DNA of 64,000 bases from Nothophaeocryptopus gaeumannii (Eukaryota > Ascomycota > Dothideomycetes > Mycosphaerellales > Mycosphaerellaceae): the NCBI GenBank assembly GCA_031771865.1, contig JASISA010000023.1, positions 1,364,001-1,428,000 of the forward strand, read 5' to 3'. A program made the translations under genes and the position numbers. Shown here in pieces: positions 22,575 to 34,270 of this stretch. Positions within the stretch are counted from its first letter, which is position 1. Each line of letters opens with the position of its first letter. The notes under the pieces were generated by a model that saw only the letters and a list, made by a program, of their open reading frames with translations, had not been told where the DNA came from and ran no database searches.

Positions 22575-23332
22575 AAGAAGGAGCGATCGGAGGGCATGAG
22601 GTTTTAGAGAAAGTCGCTCGACCCACTCGCCACTTTGTACAATACATGTTGTCTTGCTGCTTAGCTGTCTCGCCAGCTGGATGTTGGTCGCTGATATACG
22701 AGGACTCTTATGGACGACAAGGAACAGTGCGATTGTTGGCTTTTGTCTGTTGACTCGAACTTGGAGTTGCTTCTTGTGTATTGTAGTGGAAAATCTGCCG
22801 TACACTTCGCTTATTCCTTTCCTCATTTTCCCTCTCTCTCTCTCTCTCTCTAGTTATTCCCTGCCGAACAGGAGATTCTGGTATCTGGGGTTCTCCAGGT
22901 GTTCCTGGGCGACTGTCTGGGATGGCTTGGCTTGTCAAAAAGGGGACGAATTCCTTCAGGCATTGTAAATCACTGAGAACCCGGCGTCCTTGTCGTCAAA
23001 CGAAGTTTATCGAGGACAGCTCTCGTCGTCACCTCATAACGACGTGGGGGCCCACTGGCAGAACACCTTCGCGTTCTCACAGCTGACAGCGTCGCTGTAG
23101 GCTTTCGAAGCCGTAGTCATTCATTGTTCATTTAGCAGCGTCAGCTTCAGGTGGTGTCAACAGCACTCCCAGCATTGGAAACACGCTCGTCTCCAATCGA
23201 TCATCTTCTGCAGTCTTACAAGAAAGAACAAACACCAACTGTGCGATTCCGGGCTCAACATTCTGTCGTCAGTCTGTTTTCTCGTACAAGTCACCCTCGT
23301 AGCGCCTCACCGACGACTTGTGCAGAACCATC
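22575..23332. other. Intergenic with (CT)n tract
   Basis: About 760 bp. It contains the precursor 3' UTR, a (CT)n run at 22832-22851 and the promoter of the next small gene. No gene is supported. Confidence 0.5.
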
Positions 23333-23608
23333 ATGCGCTTCCTTTCAACGATCGCCGCCGTCTCCCTCTCCGTAATTGCCGCCAGCGGTCTGCCAATACA
23401 TGCTGTCGAGGATCTTCCAGCCCGCACAGGATCCAGCCTCTTCACGCGGGCCACCACATCCATCTTCAACTCGTTCACTAGCCTCATATCTGGCAACTCC
23501 GCCTTCAACCTGAAACCAGACATTCAGTACAAGGGCCTGTTGCAATTCGGTCACGATCCGGCGGGATATCTCGCGCACATGGCAGGCGCCGATCTGGGTT
23601 CGGAGTAA
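23333..23608 (+). CDS. Small secreted protein, cysteine-free, unknown
   Basis: Intronless, 91 residues. The ATG at 23333 opens a good signal peptide (R-F-L-S-T-I-A-A-V... to A-S-G-L-P, about residues 1-22). The mature part of about 70 residues has no Cys and only two Tyr. It contains L-F-T-R-A-T-T-S-I-F-N-S-F and a Gly/Ala-rich end. It lies between a repeat precursor and the UstYa-family gene, with both precursors and this protein sharing a short secreted design. It could be a third peptide precursor, but it has no clear dibasic site or repeat. I do not recognise a family. Confidence 0.6.
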   Translation: MRFLSTIAAVSLSVIAASGLPIHAVEDLPARTGSSLFTRATTSIFNSFTSLISGNSAFNLKPDIQYKGLLQFGHDPAGYLAHMAGADLGSE

Positions 23609-23910
23609 GATTAGGAGAATGGGGAGGCGTGGTGTGGAGACACCTCTGTCGCTGTGCTTAAGATGCTGTCAATGCAATGGATAACGGATCTCTTTGGATA
23701 CTTTCTTTCGGCGGGTCTCGGTGACGTCCTTATTCGTCTAGAGCGTGGCCGGGCTTTTTTGCTTCCCTGATTTTGTTGGCCAGTCGATTCCAGGCTGCGA
23801 CTGGTTCACTGTCTGGAAGGTTGATATTGTTCATATGCGTCCGATCGTTGTGTCGAGACCGGATTTTCGACATTCAATGGTGCCCGCGAGACCAGTGACT
23901 TCCACGCTCT
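23609..23910. other. Short intergenic between convergent ends
   Basis: About 300 bp between the stop of the small secreted protein (plus) and the stop of the UstYa-family gene (minus). Only UTR sequence is expected. Confidence 0.5.
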
Positions 23911-24839
23911 TCAATCCAGCAAATTCCCAACCGGCAACCCATCACTCCCATCATCACACATGTTCCACCTGCTATCCTTATCTTCCGGCAACTCATCATC
24001 CCAATAGCAAGCCGTGTTCTGCGTCGCATACTCCCTGAGAGCATCCCAATCGCGGCATTGTCTCGTCTGGTTGAATCCATTCGTATGGCCACGGCCCGTG
24101 ATGATCAACAGCTCGTCGTTGGCTTGACACATAACGCTTTGTCGTAGTGCATCGAAGCAGTGCATCGCATGTTCCAATGGCTTTGTCGGCTCCCCGCCGG
24201 AGCGGATTAACAGGAAGTCTTTTCGGAGGACTTGGATACTGTTTGTTGGTGGCTTGTATCAGATTGCAGGAAGAACAAAAGTGGCTGAGGCTGATTCTTA
24301 CCAATGAATCATGTGATACGCCTCAATGGCGTAGGCAAATTTCGTCTCGTCCTCGGGGTGACGGATCGTGTCAGGCAGACTATGCTGAAGAACAAATTCT
24401 GGTGTCACTGAAATGATGCCATGTCCTGAATTGACGGCGTTCCAGGAAGAATTCATTGGGTCCAAGTCGTCGTTATGCCAGAAACGGTTCAATAGTCCGC
24501 TGGATCGTACTTGATCTCGAGCCATGCTCAGTCCGACTGAATCCTTTAGCTATCGTCGCAGATTTCTCCCACAACGTACTTACGAATTGATGTCTTTGGA
24601 GGTCTTTCTGCAAATTCGGTCCGCCATCGTATCAGAAGGCCTGCCTGGACGAGGATGATGGCTATGAGGAGAACATAAGATGCTATCTGGATAGCTCCGA
24701 AGATCTCAGAGAAGTTTGAGGCATTACGGTCTCGTAGTGGAGAAGAGAGCTCGTCTTGAATGTCGTCGTTGTCTGCACCGGTATTATCTTGCCGCAATAG
24801 TTCCTTCTCACTGTCCGTATACATCTTGATGATCCCCAA
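23911..24839 (-). CDS. UstYa-family (DUF3328) protein, RiPP oxidase type
   Basis: Three exons on the minus strand: 24584-24839, 24302-24536 and 23911-24238. Introns are 47 nt (GTAAGT...TTCAG) and 63 nt (GTAAGA...AACAG), giving 272 residues. A single membrane helix (about residues 46-69) follows an acidic N-terminus, as in UstYa proteins. The family's two H-x-x-H-C motifs are both present: Y-H-M-I-H-C (its Cys codon is split by intron 2 and becomes TGT on splicing) and H-A-M-H-C-F-D-A-L-R-Q. UstYa/UstYb oxidases catalyse cyclisation in ustiloxin, phomopsin and asperipin biosynthesis; others act in non-peptide pathways. The gene sits between two repeat-peptide precursor genes, which makes peptide modification a strong working idea. 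No tyrosinase, methyltransferase or S41 peptidase partner was found in the window. Confidence 0.85.
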
Positions 24840-25895
24840 GTATCACCGGGTGCCAGCTCCAGATGTCGTACGTTCGCTTCAATTCATCAGCGTATTGGCC
24901 GGACGTCGTTCATGAAGGGGTGTCGATGCAGGTTGTTACAAATCAAGAACGACAAGAAAAGCCCTATGGCAACCAACCGGTGATCCTTTTCCAACGCACA
25001 GTTGTGGTTTCGGGTCTGCATCCAACGCTCTCGGGAACCAATTCAGAGGATTACCCGAAGGGGCTGTTGATCAGCCAGAAGGATTCCGGGTCGAGATGAT
25101 GTGCTCCGCATGCGCCGTTCCTGCCGCCGCCGGAAGCGGGATCCTTCGATTCTTTTCTGAGAAAACTAATATCGTCTCCTGGAATTCGATTGTTCAAGCG
25201 TATATCGGTCGCATTCGCCAATCAATTCTGAGAACGTGAAGTCGCAGCTTCTCAAGCGTACTCAGAAAGCGTCGTACCGATGACCTTCATCTTTAAGATG
25301 TGCATCGCCCTAAATTGGCGCCACGCCATTCTCAGCCAACACAGCCTGGAGAAAGCTTATCCCTACTGTAAAAGGAGTAAGTGGCTTGCCATGCTTCACA
25401 TAGCGCCGGTGTGAGAAGTCTAAACACCTATATTCCTCCCTAACGGTCGATCATTTCAGGCAAGGTTTGATGATCTGCCATGTGGTTCTGAGACAGCAGT
25501 CGTCGCACGTGTCGGCGGCGGCGGCGGCGGCGGCGATTTTGGATGATGCGGCTGACAGAGAGGAAGCGATGCACGACGCTGTTGATAAAGAGGAGGTGCC
25601 GCTGGAAGAAGGTTGGTGTGACTTGTTCGCTGCGACGTTCCATCGAGACCATTTTCTACTTTCGTTATACATCAGACAATTGTTGTTTTCTAGTGCTGCA
25701 GCACATATCGTGAGTACCACGGAACGGCAGCCGGAGGATCGTCCTACTTGCACATCAGCTGACGGTCGTTTTATCACAGTTGCAGATCCAGTTCAAGACC
25801 TCTGCAGACAAAGCTTCCTTTGAATCAAGAGCTTGCTCATCTGTAGACTCTACTATCAACTGTTCTCAAATTCTAGACACCAACAACAACCAACC
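24840..25895. other. Divergent intergenic region with CGG microsatellite
   Basis: About 1.05 kb between the start of the UstYa-family gene (minus) and precursor 2 (plus). It should hold both promoters. A (CGG)n run lies at 25513-25535. Open frames here have no domains. Confidence 0.5.
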
Positions 25896-26501
25896 ATGCG
25901 CCCTTCAACGTTCTTCATCGCCTTCGTAGCCTCATCGCTCGCTTTACCAGTCAGCGAGCGAGACACCGACGCTTCCCCCTTGGAAACATGGAAGCGAGAA
26001 CCAGAAGCAATCAAAATCCATCCCACACCGGCGTGGAAGAGAGATCCAGAAGCGAGAATCACTCAGACACCGGCATGGAAGCGTGATCGCCGTCCGGCGT
26101 GGAGGAGAGAGGATGAAGCCGATCCCCTTCCAGCGTGGAGACGAGAAGCATCTCCTAACGACTGTGTCGGAGCGAAATGCTTCAAATCCTGGAAACGAGA
26201 GGCCGATCCCGACGCAGAAGCAGAAGCAGAAGACACCACCAAGCCTGCCACTGACTCCAAGTTCCGTCCAGCATGGAAGCGCGATCGTCGTCCGGCGTGG
26301 AAGAGAGAGGCCGGCCCTGAGGCTAGTGACTGCGTAGGAGCGAAGTGCTTCAAGTCCTGGAAGAGAGGCGCCGACCCTGAGGCTAGTGACTGCGTAGGAG
26401 CGCAATGCTTCAAGTCCTGGAAGCGAGAGGCTGAGCCAGAAGCCGAAGCCGAAGCGGATGCAAGCACTTGCACGGGGGCGCAGTGCTTCAAGTCGTGGTA
26501 A
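25896..26501 (+). CDS. Secreted repeat precursor, alpha-pheromone-like
   Basis: Intronless, 201 residues, from the ATG at 25896. A signal peptide (about residues 1-17, ending L-A-L-P) is followed by eleven segments that all end in Trp. Ten are followed by K-R or R-R, and the last ends the protein. Four carry the core D/T-C-V/T-G-A-K/Q-C-F-K-S-W; the others end in P-A-W (one in E-T-W). After many K-R sites come acidic X-A/X-P dipeptide runs (E-A-D-P-D-A-E-A, E-A-E-P-E-A-E-A). This is exactly the Kex2 plus Ste13-type trimming layout of alpha-factor precursors. Pezizomycotina alpha pheromones often hold two Cys, a G-x-x-C spacing and a terminal Trp, all of which occur here. A RiPP precursor processed with the adjacent UstYa protein is the alternative. 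Confidence 0.8.
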   Translation: MRPSTFFIAFVASSLALPVSERDTDASPLETWKREPEAIKIHPTPAWKRDPEARITQTPAWKRDRRPAWRREDEADPLPAWRREASPNDCVGAKCFKSWKREADPDAEAEAEDTTKPATDSKFRPAWKRDRRPAWKREAGPEASDCVGAKCFKSWKRGADPEASDCVGAQCFKSWKREAEPEAEAEADASTCTGAQCFKSW

Positions 26502-26775
26502 AGAAATATCGCGGAGACCGTGGTGTAGGTTCAGCCGAGGTAGCTCGCTCATTTGATGGAGTGATCGAGAGCGTGCTGGACGAAGATTAGAATGACTTAT
26601 ATATGACAAGTCCTTTTGTATTGCGATAGTAATAGACGCGGCGCTGGAGGCTGTCATTGATGTCGTTGTATGATTGTAGTCTATCATCAAGGTCAGCATA
26701 ACTGAATGGAGACAAACAGCTCACTCGTCTGCATCCCATTCATCACGCATCCCAAGCAGTGATTCTCTGCCCACT

Positions 26776-29337
26776 TTAAATCCCCTTCCAAACAACCGTC
26801 TTCACAACCTCAAGTTCCCCCTCCAACGGCGTAGACGCACTCGAAGACCCAACCAACAACCTATAAACCCCCTTCTCCGACACCCACGCATCCTTTCCCT
26901 CATGATAGAAGCTCGTAGCATACTTCTTCGAAAGCTTAACCTCAGCCTTTTTACTCTTCCCAGCTTCCACAAACACCTTCGCGAAACCCTTAAGTTCCTT
27001 CTTCGGCCGGTTGATACTGGGTGCTTGCGGGGCGATGTACACTTGCACGACTTCTGCGCCATCGGTCTTGCCGGTGTTGGACACTTCGACGGACACGACG
27101 ATGTCATCGGAATCGGGCGAGGCGTCCACGTTGATTGATTTCAGCTCGAAGGTCGTATAGCTCAGCCCATGACCGAAGGGGAACAGCACGTCTCTGCCCG
27201 TCTTTTCGTAGTATCGGTATCCGATATAGATGTCCTCTCCGTAGAAGACTCTGTTATCATCACTCGTGTAATTTAAAAATGCAGGGTTATCCTCATTCCG
27301 TTTCGGAAAGCTCAAGCTCAGCTTGCCAGATGGATTGACATCGCCAAACACAACGTCTGCGATTGCGTTCCCTGTCTCATTACCTCCGTACCAAGCTTGT
27401 ACAATCGCTGCAGCTTTGCTCGCCCAAGGCATGGTGACTGGTGTGCCGGATTGTACGATCACAGCGGTATTCGGGTTCGCCGCGATGACAGCCTCGATGA
27501 GCTCGTCTGAACCTGGTGGAAGGTCCATGTGCTCGCGGTCGTAGCCTTCTGTTTCCCAGTCGCCGTTCAAGCCCCCAACAAGAGCGACTTGATCGACTTT
27601 CTTAGCAAGAGCAACAGCGCGCTCGATTTCGACTTTCGTGTCCACCTTCCTGTGAACTCCAAGACGGACACCACCGGGGCCAAAAGCAGTCACACCCTCT
27701 TTTCTGTAAGTCAGAGTTGGCAACGTTCCAAACTCCACATGGTAGTCATAAGTCTTGCCGGCTTCGAGCTTGATTGATCCTATCTCTTCACGGGTGCCTA
27801 TACCAAAAAACGAGTCGCCTGAAGTTTGCTTGGTGGCGTTATCAACAACAAGCTTGCCGTCAACAAAGACCTTGGCCGTGCCTGCGACAGAGCAACTGAA
27901 TTCATACTCTGCAGTATCTTCGGGTTTGAACGTGCTGTCGATGTCTGCGTAGAAGAGGTGAGACTCAATCCGTGGGTGCTTGTAGTCGAAGAGTGAGACC
28001 TGCGTATCGTTGATAACAAGCTCGTCGATCGGCTTTCGATCGGCCGTCGATGGGTGTTCCAAAAAGATCTTCATGTCGAGACCAGGCTTTCCGTCCTTGG
28101 TCTTTGCCTGTTTCGAGAGCAATGGCAAACGTTTCCATCCGGGTGCACCGAGCTCATACTCTACTTTGTCTGATTTTGCCTTGATGCCTTCCAAGGGCGT
28201 CACGGCGTAATAGGGTAGTAAAGAAGCAGAGCCTCCACCACAGTAAGCAGCAAACGCCGCGTTTGGTCCAATGACGGCCGTAGTCTTCTCTTTCTTGAAC
28301 GGCAAGACTGAATCTTCGTTCTTGAGAAGTACCAAGCTCTCCGCAGCGATTGATCGCAGCAACGAAGCGGTCTCAGGAGAATCGATCGTCTTCTCCTCAG
28401 CGTGCTCTTCGATCTGAAGGGGCAGCAGCTTTTTGATGAGCTTGAGCACTTCCTTCCCTCTCGCATCAACGTGATGCGTCAAGAGCTTTCCGCATCGAAG
28501 GGCAGAGTCAATTTGCGGACCTCTCAGTGACGGTGGACCGGGCATCTCCAGATCCAGACCAGCCTTGATCGCTTCTGTCGTTGAGTACACACCAAACCAA
28601 TCGGACATTACCAATCCATCAAACCCCCACTCTTCTCTCAGGATCTGCTGAAGAAGCTTCGGATTCTCGCTCGCATGAAGGCCATTGACCAGGTTGTAGG
28701 CAGTCATGAAAGCCATCGGCTTGGCATCTCTCTGTGCGATTTGAAAGGGTAGCAGGTAGACTTCTCGCAGCGCTCGTTCCGACAAAACGCTGTTGCTAGA
28801 CATCCGCTTGTCTTCCAGATCATTGCAAACGAAGTGCTTAAGGGTAGCGGCCACGCCTGTCGATTGGATACCAGCGACTGAAGCAGCAGCCAAGTTACCT
28901 GCCAGAATCGGATCTTCCGAGAAAGATTCAAATCCACGGCCTCCAAGTGGCGATCGCTGCATATTGACTGTCGGGCCGAGCAAGACTGAAGCACCCTTCG
29001 CTATGGCCTCGCGGCCTATTAGCTCGCCTCCTTTCCGGATAAGCTCGACGTCCCACGTCGCTCCAAGTGCAGTGCCTCGGATTCCATCAGCATTCGCTCA
29101 AAAGTAGTATGCATCAAGTAGCCTACCACAGGGCAAACAAGCAGCAGGAACACCATTGAAGAACTTAGTCCCTCTCACACCATTAGGTCCATCTGATGCT
29201 CTGATCGCGGGTATGCCCAATCGTGGAATTCCTGCGAGATGCCAGAAATCCGTTCCAGACACTAAAGATATCTTCTCTGCGATGGTCAATTGGGACAGTA
29301 CATCGTCGACATCAAAGTCACTGTATTTGGTCGACAT
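26776..29337 (-). CDS. GH3 beta-glucosidase with PA14 domain, probably intracellular
   Basis: Exons 29127-29337 and 26776-29075 are joined by a 51-nt intron (GTAGGC...CCGAG) inside the conserved [13 protein letters not shown] block, giving 836 residues. In order: GH3 N-terminal barrel ([34 protein letters not shown]), the nucleophile Asp in V-M-S-D-W-F-G, the GH3 C-terminal domain, a PA14 insertion (about residues 390-550, Y-A-D-I-D-S-T-F and [10 protein letters not shown]) and a fibronectin III-like end. It hydrolyses terminal beta-glucosides. No signal peptide is present at the chosen start, which begins M-S-T-K-Y-S-D-F-D, suggesting a cytosolic enzyme for imported oligosaccharides or glycosides. 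Confidence 0.92.
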
Positions 29338-31011
29338 ATCGTCTTAGGTGCTCGTTTGTGCCACGGCTACTGTAGGTGTTGCGGTGAGTAAGTAGGTCGG
29401 AATGAGAGAGGCAGCTGGGCAGAGAAAGGGGAATGTGGAAGAAGAGCGGAGACTGATGATATAAAGAGCCAAGTGAGGTCCACTCAAGCATAGCAAGCTA
29501 GCCGATGGCGTGCAGTGCCGTTGTGCTGAGGCTATCGGAGGCAGGCCCTCCGTCCCATACGACAGCTACTGCAACGAGCTTCATGACGGCGGCTGCTTGT
29601 CGTGTTTGTTCGACGGCCAGGAACGCATTGGTCAGCTAGGCCGATTCTGCCACCAACTTCGATGGAACTTGGATGGGGTGAAGATAGGTCGCTGTTAACA
29701 GGTGCACATGTCGTGGCCGGCAAGTGAGGGGGTATTCTGACCGGCAGTCCGGGCCGGGTTGCCAGTGCCGAAGATGAGCCTGAAAGCATTCACCTCGCAA
29801 TCACACTCGCCTCCCAGACTGTCAATTCTCCTTATAGGCCACCTTTCAGACCTCCTCCAACTCTCATACCAAGATCTACCGACTAATCAAACTACTCCCC
29901 CAATGCGCCCCCGTATGAATATCATAACATCCCGGTTCACTATACGTATAACTAATACTGTCACTTGCCGGACATCCCTCCGTCGTGTATAAATACACAT
30001 CAGGATTCCTATCACTCACGTCAGCTTCTCCCCTCATATCACCTGCTCATGATAGTTTGCTCCCTCCGATTGTGACTTACCCTGTACACCCATCACTTAC
30101 TTTAAAGAATGGCGTCCTTTTGCAGCGATACATCGCGACGGTATCGACGTTTCCCTCGTCGCCTTTGCAGCCTCAGTCGAAGAAGGCGGTGAAGGTGCAG
30201 GAGGCGCGTTTCTCCAGCTCAATGGTGTCTGCCTTGGAGTCCGCCGGGAGGGCGGAGGCGAGGGTGAGGGAGGTAAGGGTGAAGAGGGTGAAAGTGGTGG
30301 ATGGGAAATGCATGTTGGATGTTGATGGCGTTAGGGTTGGGATGGGTGTAGAAATGATCTGAAGTGAGAGTTTGACTGGGAACTGTTGTTTCGTTGGAGA
30401 GGCGTTTGGATGCTAACAGTTCTAACCGACTACGGCTGGACTTGAGGCCCTTCTTATATCCTCTCTTTCCTTCATGAAAGGTCATTCCTTCTTCGTGTTC
30501 GTAAGTTCCTCACCTCTTTTCAGCATTTCTTCCCTCAGCTCTTGCGCACCAGTCAATGTTTGAAACCTCTGTGTGAGGTGTATCGAATCCATCGCTCAAG
30601 CACGTGTAACAACATCAAGTCGTTAGAATGCTTTGTGTTGGTGTACCTGAACATATAAAAGCTCAGCTATAGTCGCACGAGCTGCGGCTGAAGCTTCAAC
30701 TTGACAAGATACTCACCGTCCCAGCTTGGCTTGTGTTCAATATGAGTGAAGATGATTCACAGCGGTGATCCGTTTTCCACTCATGGACTTTCCGGCATCG
30801 CTGAGAATTTGGACGCAGCTGAGGACGAAGCCAAAGTCGCAGAGGACTTGGCCGTAGATTGCCCTGAATCGTTGACCCAGTCTTCTCACGTCGGAATGCT
30901 GCGCGTTCGCATTTGGTATCTTTCCTCACTCGTGATCCGACGAATCTGCAGTACCACCCGCGATTGGCATGCCAAAGCCGCACTGAATGTGTGCATGATT
31001 TGTTAGGTTGA
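29338..31011. other. Long intergenic stretch, no supported gene
   Basis: About 1.67 kb. A TATAAATA-like box lies near 29989, but the ORFs around it (for example 29985-30362 plus) show no domain or signal peptide. It contains the GH3 promoter and the 3' UTR of the next gene. Confidence 0.4.
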
Positions 31012-33397
31012 TCACATTCCAGGTGTCCAGTTCGACAACGGTACTTCAGTGGCATCCAGCTCGAATGCCTTCTGTTTCTCGCCGACCGATCCATCTCGTT
31101 GCCGATGGATCAGATTGCCTCTCCCCAAAACATTTCTGCCACCAGGCTCGTGCGTACTAGGCTGCCCATGGATAGTCTCTCTCCCGTCCGACGACAGCTT
31201 CTTCCTTGTTGCTCTCATGAAGTCGAGAACTGAGCTTCGACGTCTGATGTCTGGCAACCCGAGAGCGTCGACGGCATGTTCAAGTCCAGGTGTATGTGGA
31301 CCGGAGTGTGTCGACGCCGTCGAAGCGTTGCGCTCGGAATCTGGCGCAGAATGTGAGTCCCGAGATGAGAAGCGTGCCATCTCCTGAGATTGGGGATGCA
31401 CATAGCCTGGGCGGAATGCAGGATGTATCATGTTAGACGGAGAGCTAGTGATATGTTGCGGGCTGACTGATCCTCCAGGTGAATGTGATAATCGCTCTCG
31501 AAGCTCAAACAATGTGTGTACTGTCTTGTGTCTGCTGTTATCGGCCGCTTGAATGAAGTAGCTGTAATCAAGGACATCTGGGTCGGATAACACTCTGTGC
31601 AGTGGCGTCAACAGCACGTTGTTCGACTGGAGTGCGATGCGCTGTAGCGAAATGATGGCAGTGGCATCGGCACTCTCAAATGCACTACCGAAGCGGGTCA
31701 TGCCCCGCTGTCGTTGCATCTCCATGTCCGAGAGGGTGTCGGAAATGGTCTCCTCAAGTAATGGGGAAGGAGGTGCTCGCATGTATCGTGCGGATTGGCG
31801 CTTCAACTCGGTAATGATGGTAAGAGCTTCGGACAATACTTGAGCGATCTCGTTGAGACACGCCTGCGATGCATTAGTGTGCCGCCATACCTGAAAAGAA
31901 CATGTTCCTTACATTTATCGTATCTTCGCCGCTGCTTGAGATGGACGTTCGCTCCATGGCGCCTTGAACTTGGCTGAGCTGGGCTCTGTGCCCTTGCTGC
32001 CGTAGTTCTAAACGCAAGGGTAATTCGGGCGCTGACCCTCTCGGATCGCTGGAGCTTTGAACAAAACTAGCTGCAGAGCTAAAAGGCGCAGATGGTGCCT
32101 GCAGTGTGAATCCATAGCTTGGAGGTGGAGAACTCTCCGCTGCCCAAGGGTTTTCTTCAAACTCGTTGTAAGAGTCAGTGTAAGGCTTTTGCGGAGCGAG
32201 TGGGTTGTGGTCCGGATGAATATGTCGAAAAGTTGGTTCAGGCCGAAACAGCGCTTCTGCACAAGCTGAAGTTGAGCTCCTCTCGATATCTTCATCTTCT
32301 GGTACGGTATTCTCAAGGATCCTCGCGCCACCGACAGCACCATGCATATAAGCATTTTTAACAGTGTAAGTCGTGTCGTCGGTGCCTCTTCGGTTTTGAT
32401 AGGTCGGGTCGAGATAGCGGTCCGAGAGCCATTCCGAGACGATCGGGCCGCCATCGGCGGTTGATGGATAGAGGTTGATGTCAAAATCGTCCCCATCGTC
32501 CGCGATGCGATTGCTGACGCAGCGTGTCTTGTACTCGATGACCTGTCCTAGATCCTTGCCTCTGTGCTCAGCATTGATGTGGTCCAGGTATTCGTCCATG
32601 CCGACCCAGACACTGGCGTCGGAACGGCCCATGTAGACGCAGAACAAACATTTGAAGGAGTACTTGTTGTTCAAGACAACTCGTTGCGGCACATGACTTT
32701 TGGCAAGGAATGGCCATCGCAACTTGATGCCTTTGTCGGGATATGCGAAGACATTCTCCCATAGAAGGTCAGGGTTGGAGCTGACAAAGTTGCTTCGGAA
32801 CTCGCACTTCTCCCTTCGGCAGAGCATGTAGTAGGCAGTGGATCCTTTTTGCCGCGAACCGCTGCGTGAGTAAGCTCCGCCTTCCTTATGTTTTTGGAAA
32901 GAGGCTTTGCGGTCGCCATTCTGCAAATGCCAGGCACTTTTGCAGAAACCAAGATAGTTGTTGTCTGGAGTGGCTAACGGCACAGAAGCCATTGAGTCCG
33001 ACTTTGAAAGCTCGGCATGCCGTATTTGCTGCTGAGACGAAGGCCACTGGTTGCGGATGGCTCCGTTAATAGATGCTGGGTTCGCTGATATGGAAGATGA
33101 CCGGATTGATGTGGACGAGGCTGCGCCGTGCGAGGTATACGATTGTGCAGACACTGTGGAAGTACGGCGTTGCTCTGTCACAGAATCCAGTCCGACAGCG
33201 GTTGACGGCTTTCTAGAGTGCAATGTCGCTGGATGAGGCGAGTATGACACGGAAGAATTCCTAGAGTGATGTCGATTCGCGGTGTTGGAACCGCTGCTGG
33301 TGGATGGAGTCAGCCAGCCTTGCGCCGAGGCGCCAGATAGTGAGCATTCGTCTGCAGATTGGGACATGATAGCAGCCCGCTCAGCTTCCCTTATCAA
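31012..33397 (-). CDS. Large conserved fungal protein, zinc-finger-like, unknown
   Basis: Exons 31913-33397 and 31012-31863 are joined by a 49-nt intron (GTAAGG...ATCGCAG), restoring D-T-I-N-A-C-L-N-E-I-A-Q-V-L-S-E-A, giving 778 residues (768 from the second Met). The first 150 residues are Ser-rich and disordered. The centre (about 160-300) has paired cysteines: C-R-R-E-K-C-E-F, and C-L-F-C-V-Y-M followed about 20 residues later by H-I-N-A-E-H-R, a C2H2-like arrangement. After the intron comes a helical region and another Ser-rich tail. No signal peptide or transmembrane segment. A nuclear or regulatory role is plausible, but no named family is recognised. Confidence 0.75.
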
Positions 33398-34270
33398 ACG
33401 GTTGTTGCAGGGTCATGGTAGACGGAGAATTTTAGAGGAGACATGACGTTCAGGATAACGGGGAGCCGTGCAGGATGGAGGATGACATGTATACAGTAAT
33501 AAAGGCGCAGAACAGAAGGATGGTGCCGGCATCGTTCAGTGAGGCTCAGCCCTGCCGGACACACCAGGTTGCCTTGGGGCCGCACAGGTCATTGTCCTTT
33601 GTGGCTGCTGTAGCTGCCGATCGGCGCGCGCAAGCAGCATCCCGCATGACTGTACGCCATGACGGCCTTGGCGGCAAGGCCAGGTGGATGGTGTAGATTC
33701 ACCGAGCTTACCGGCAGTCTTGGTAGGGTAGGGAACAAAGGAGAATCCAAAGTATCGTATACGGATATGGTTTTGCAGGTGCAGCAGGTGGAGGAGTTGT
33801 TGTCGTCGGCATGAAGTCGGTCGGAGAGCGAAACTGGAACGCAACGCGCTGGTCGAGACTTTCCGGCGCACGAGCCTCCGTGAAGAAGACCCGTTTTTCT
33901 CCATGGGGCTTGGCGGAGAGTGAGTGGAAGCGGAAGCGTCCCCACAGCCCCTTTCCCTATTCACTGTTGCGCTCACTCACTACTACAACCGCCTCCCCTC
34001 ACTTCACGCACACACGCCGTACAGCGTGCACGACGACCTCGCGCTGCTTCCAGTGCTGCCATTCATTCAAACACCAACCAATCAACCACCGCCACTCATT
34101 TCACACACATTAAGGGACCTGCCACTCTCTCCAGGTCGTACTTGCATCCATCATCACCTCCGACACGTTTCACGAACAGGCCACCCGCTGCTCGCGACAT
34201 TCCTACATAATCCTCAATTGCACGACATCCGCGACACCTCTCCGACACTACTACTCGATTATCAGGCATA
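33398..34270. other. Intergenic, divergent promoters
   Basis: About 870 bp between two divergent start codons. Pyrimidine-rich sequence precedes the plus-strand gene. No gene is supported. Confidence 0.5.

Noticed and set aside
21818..22826. Long minus-strand ORFs (228 and 304 codons) over the repeat precursor
   Set aside because: They arise because the 99-bp unit is a multiple of three and keeps several frames open; they have no signal peptide or domain and run antisense to a well-formed gene.
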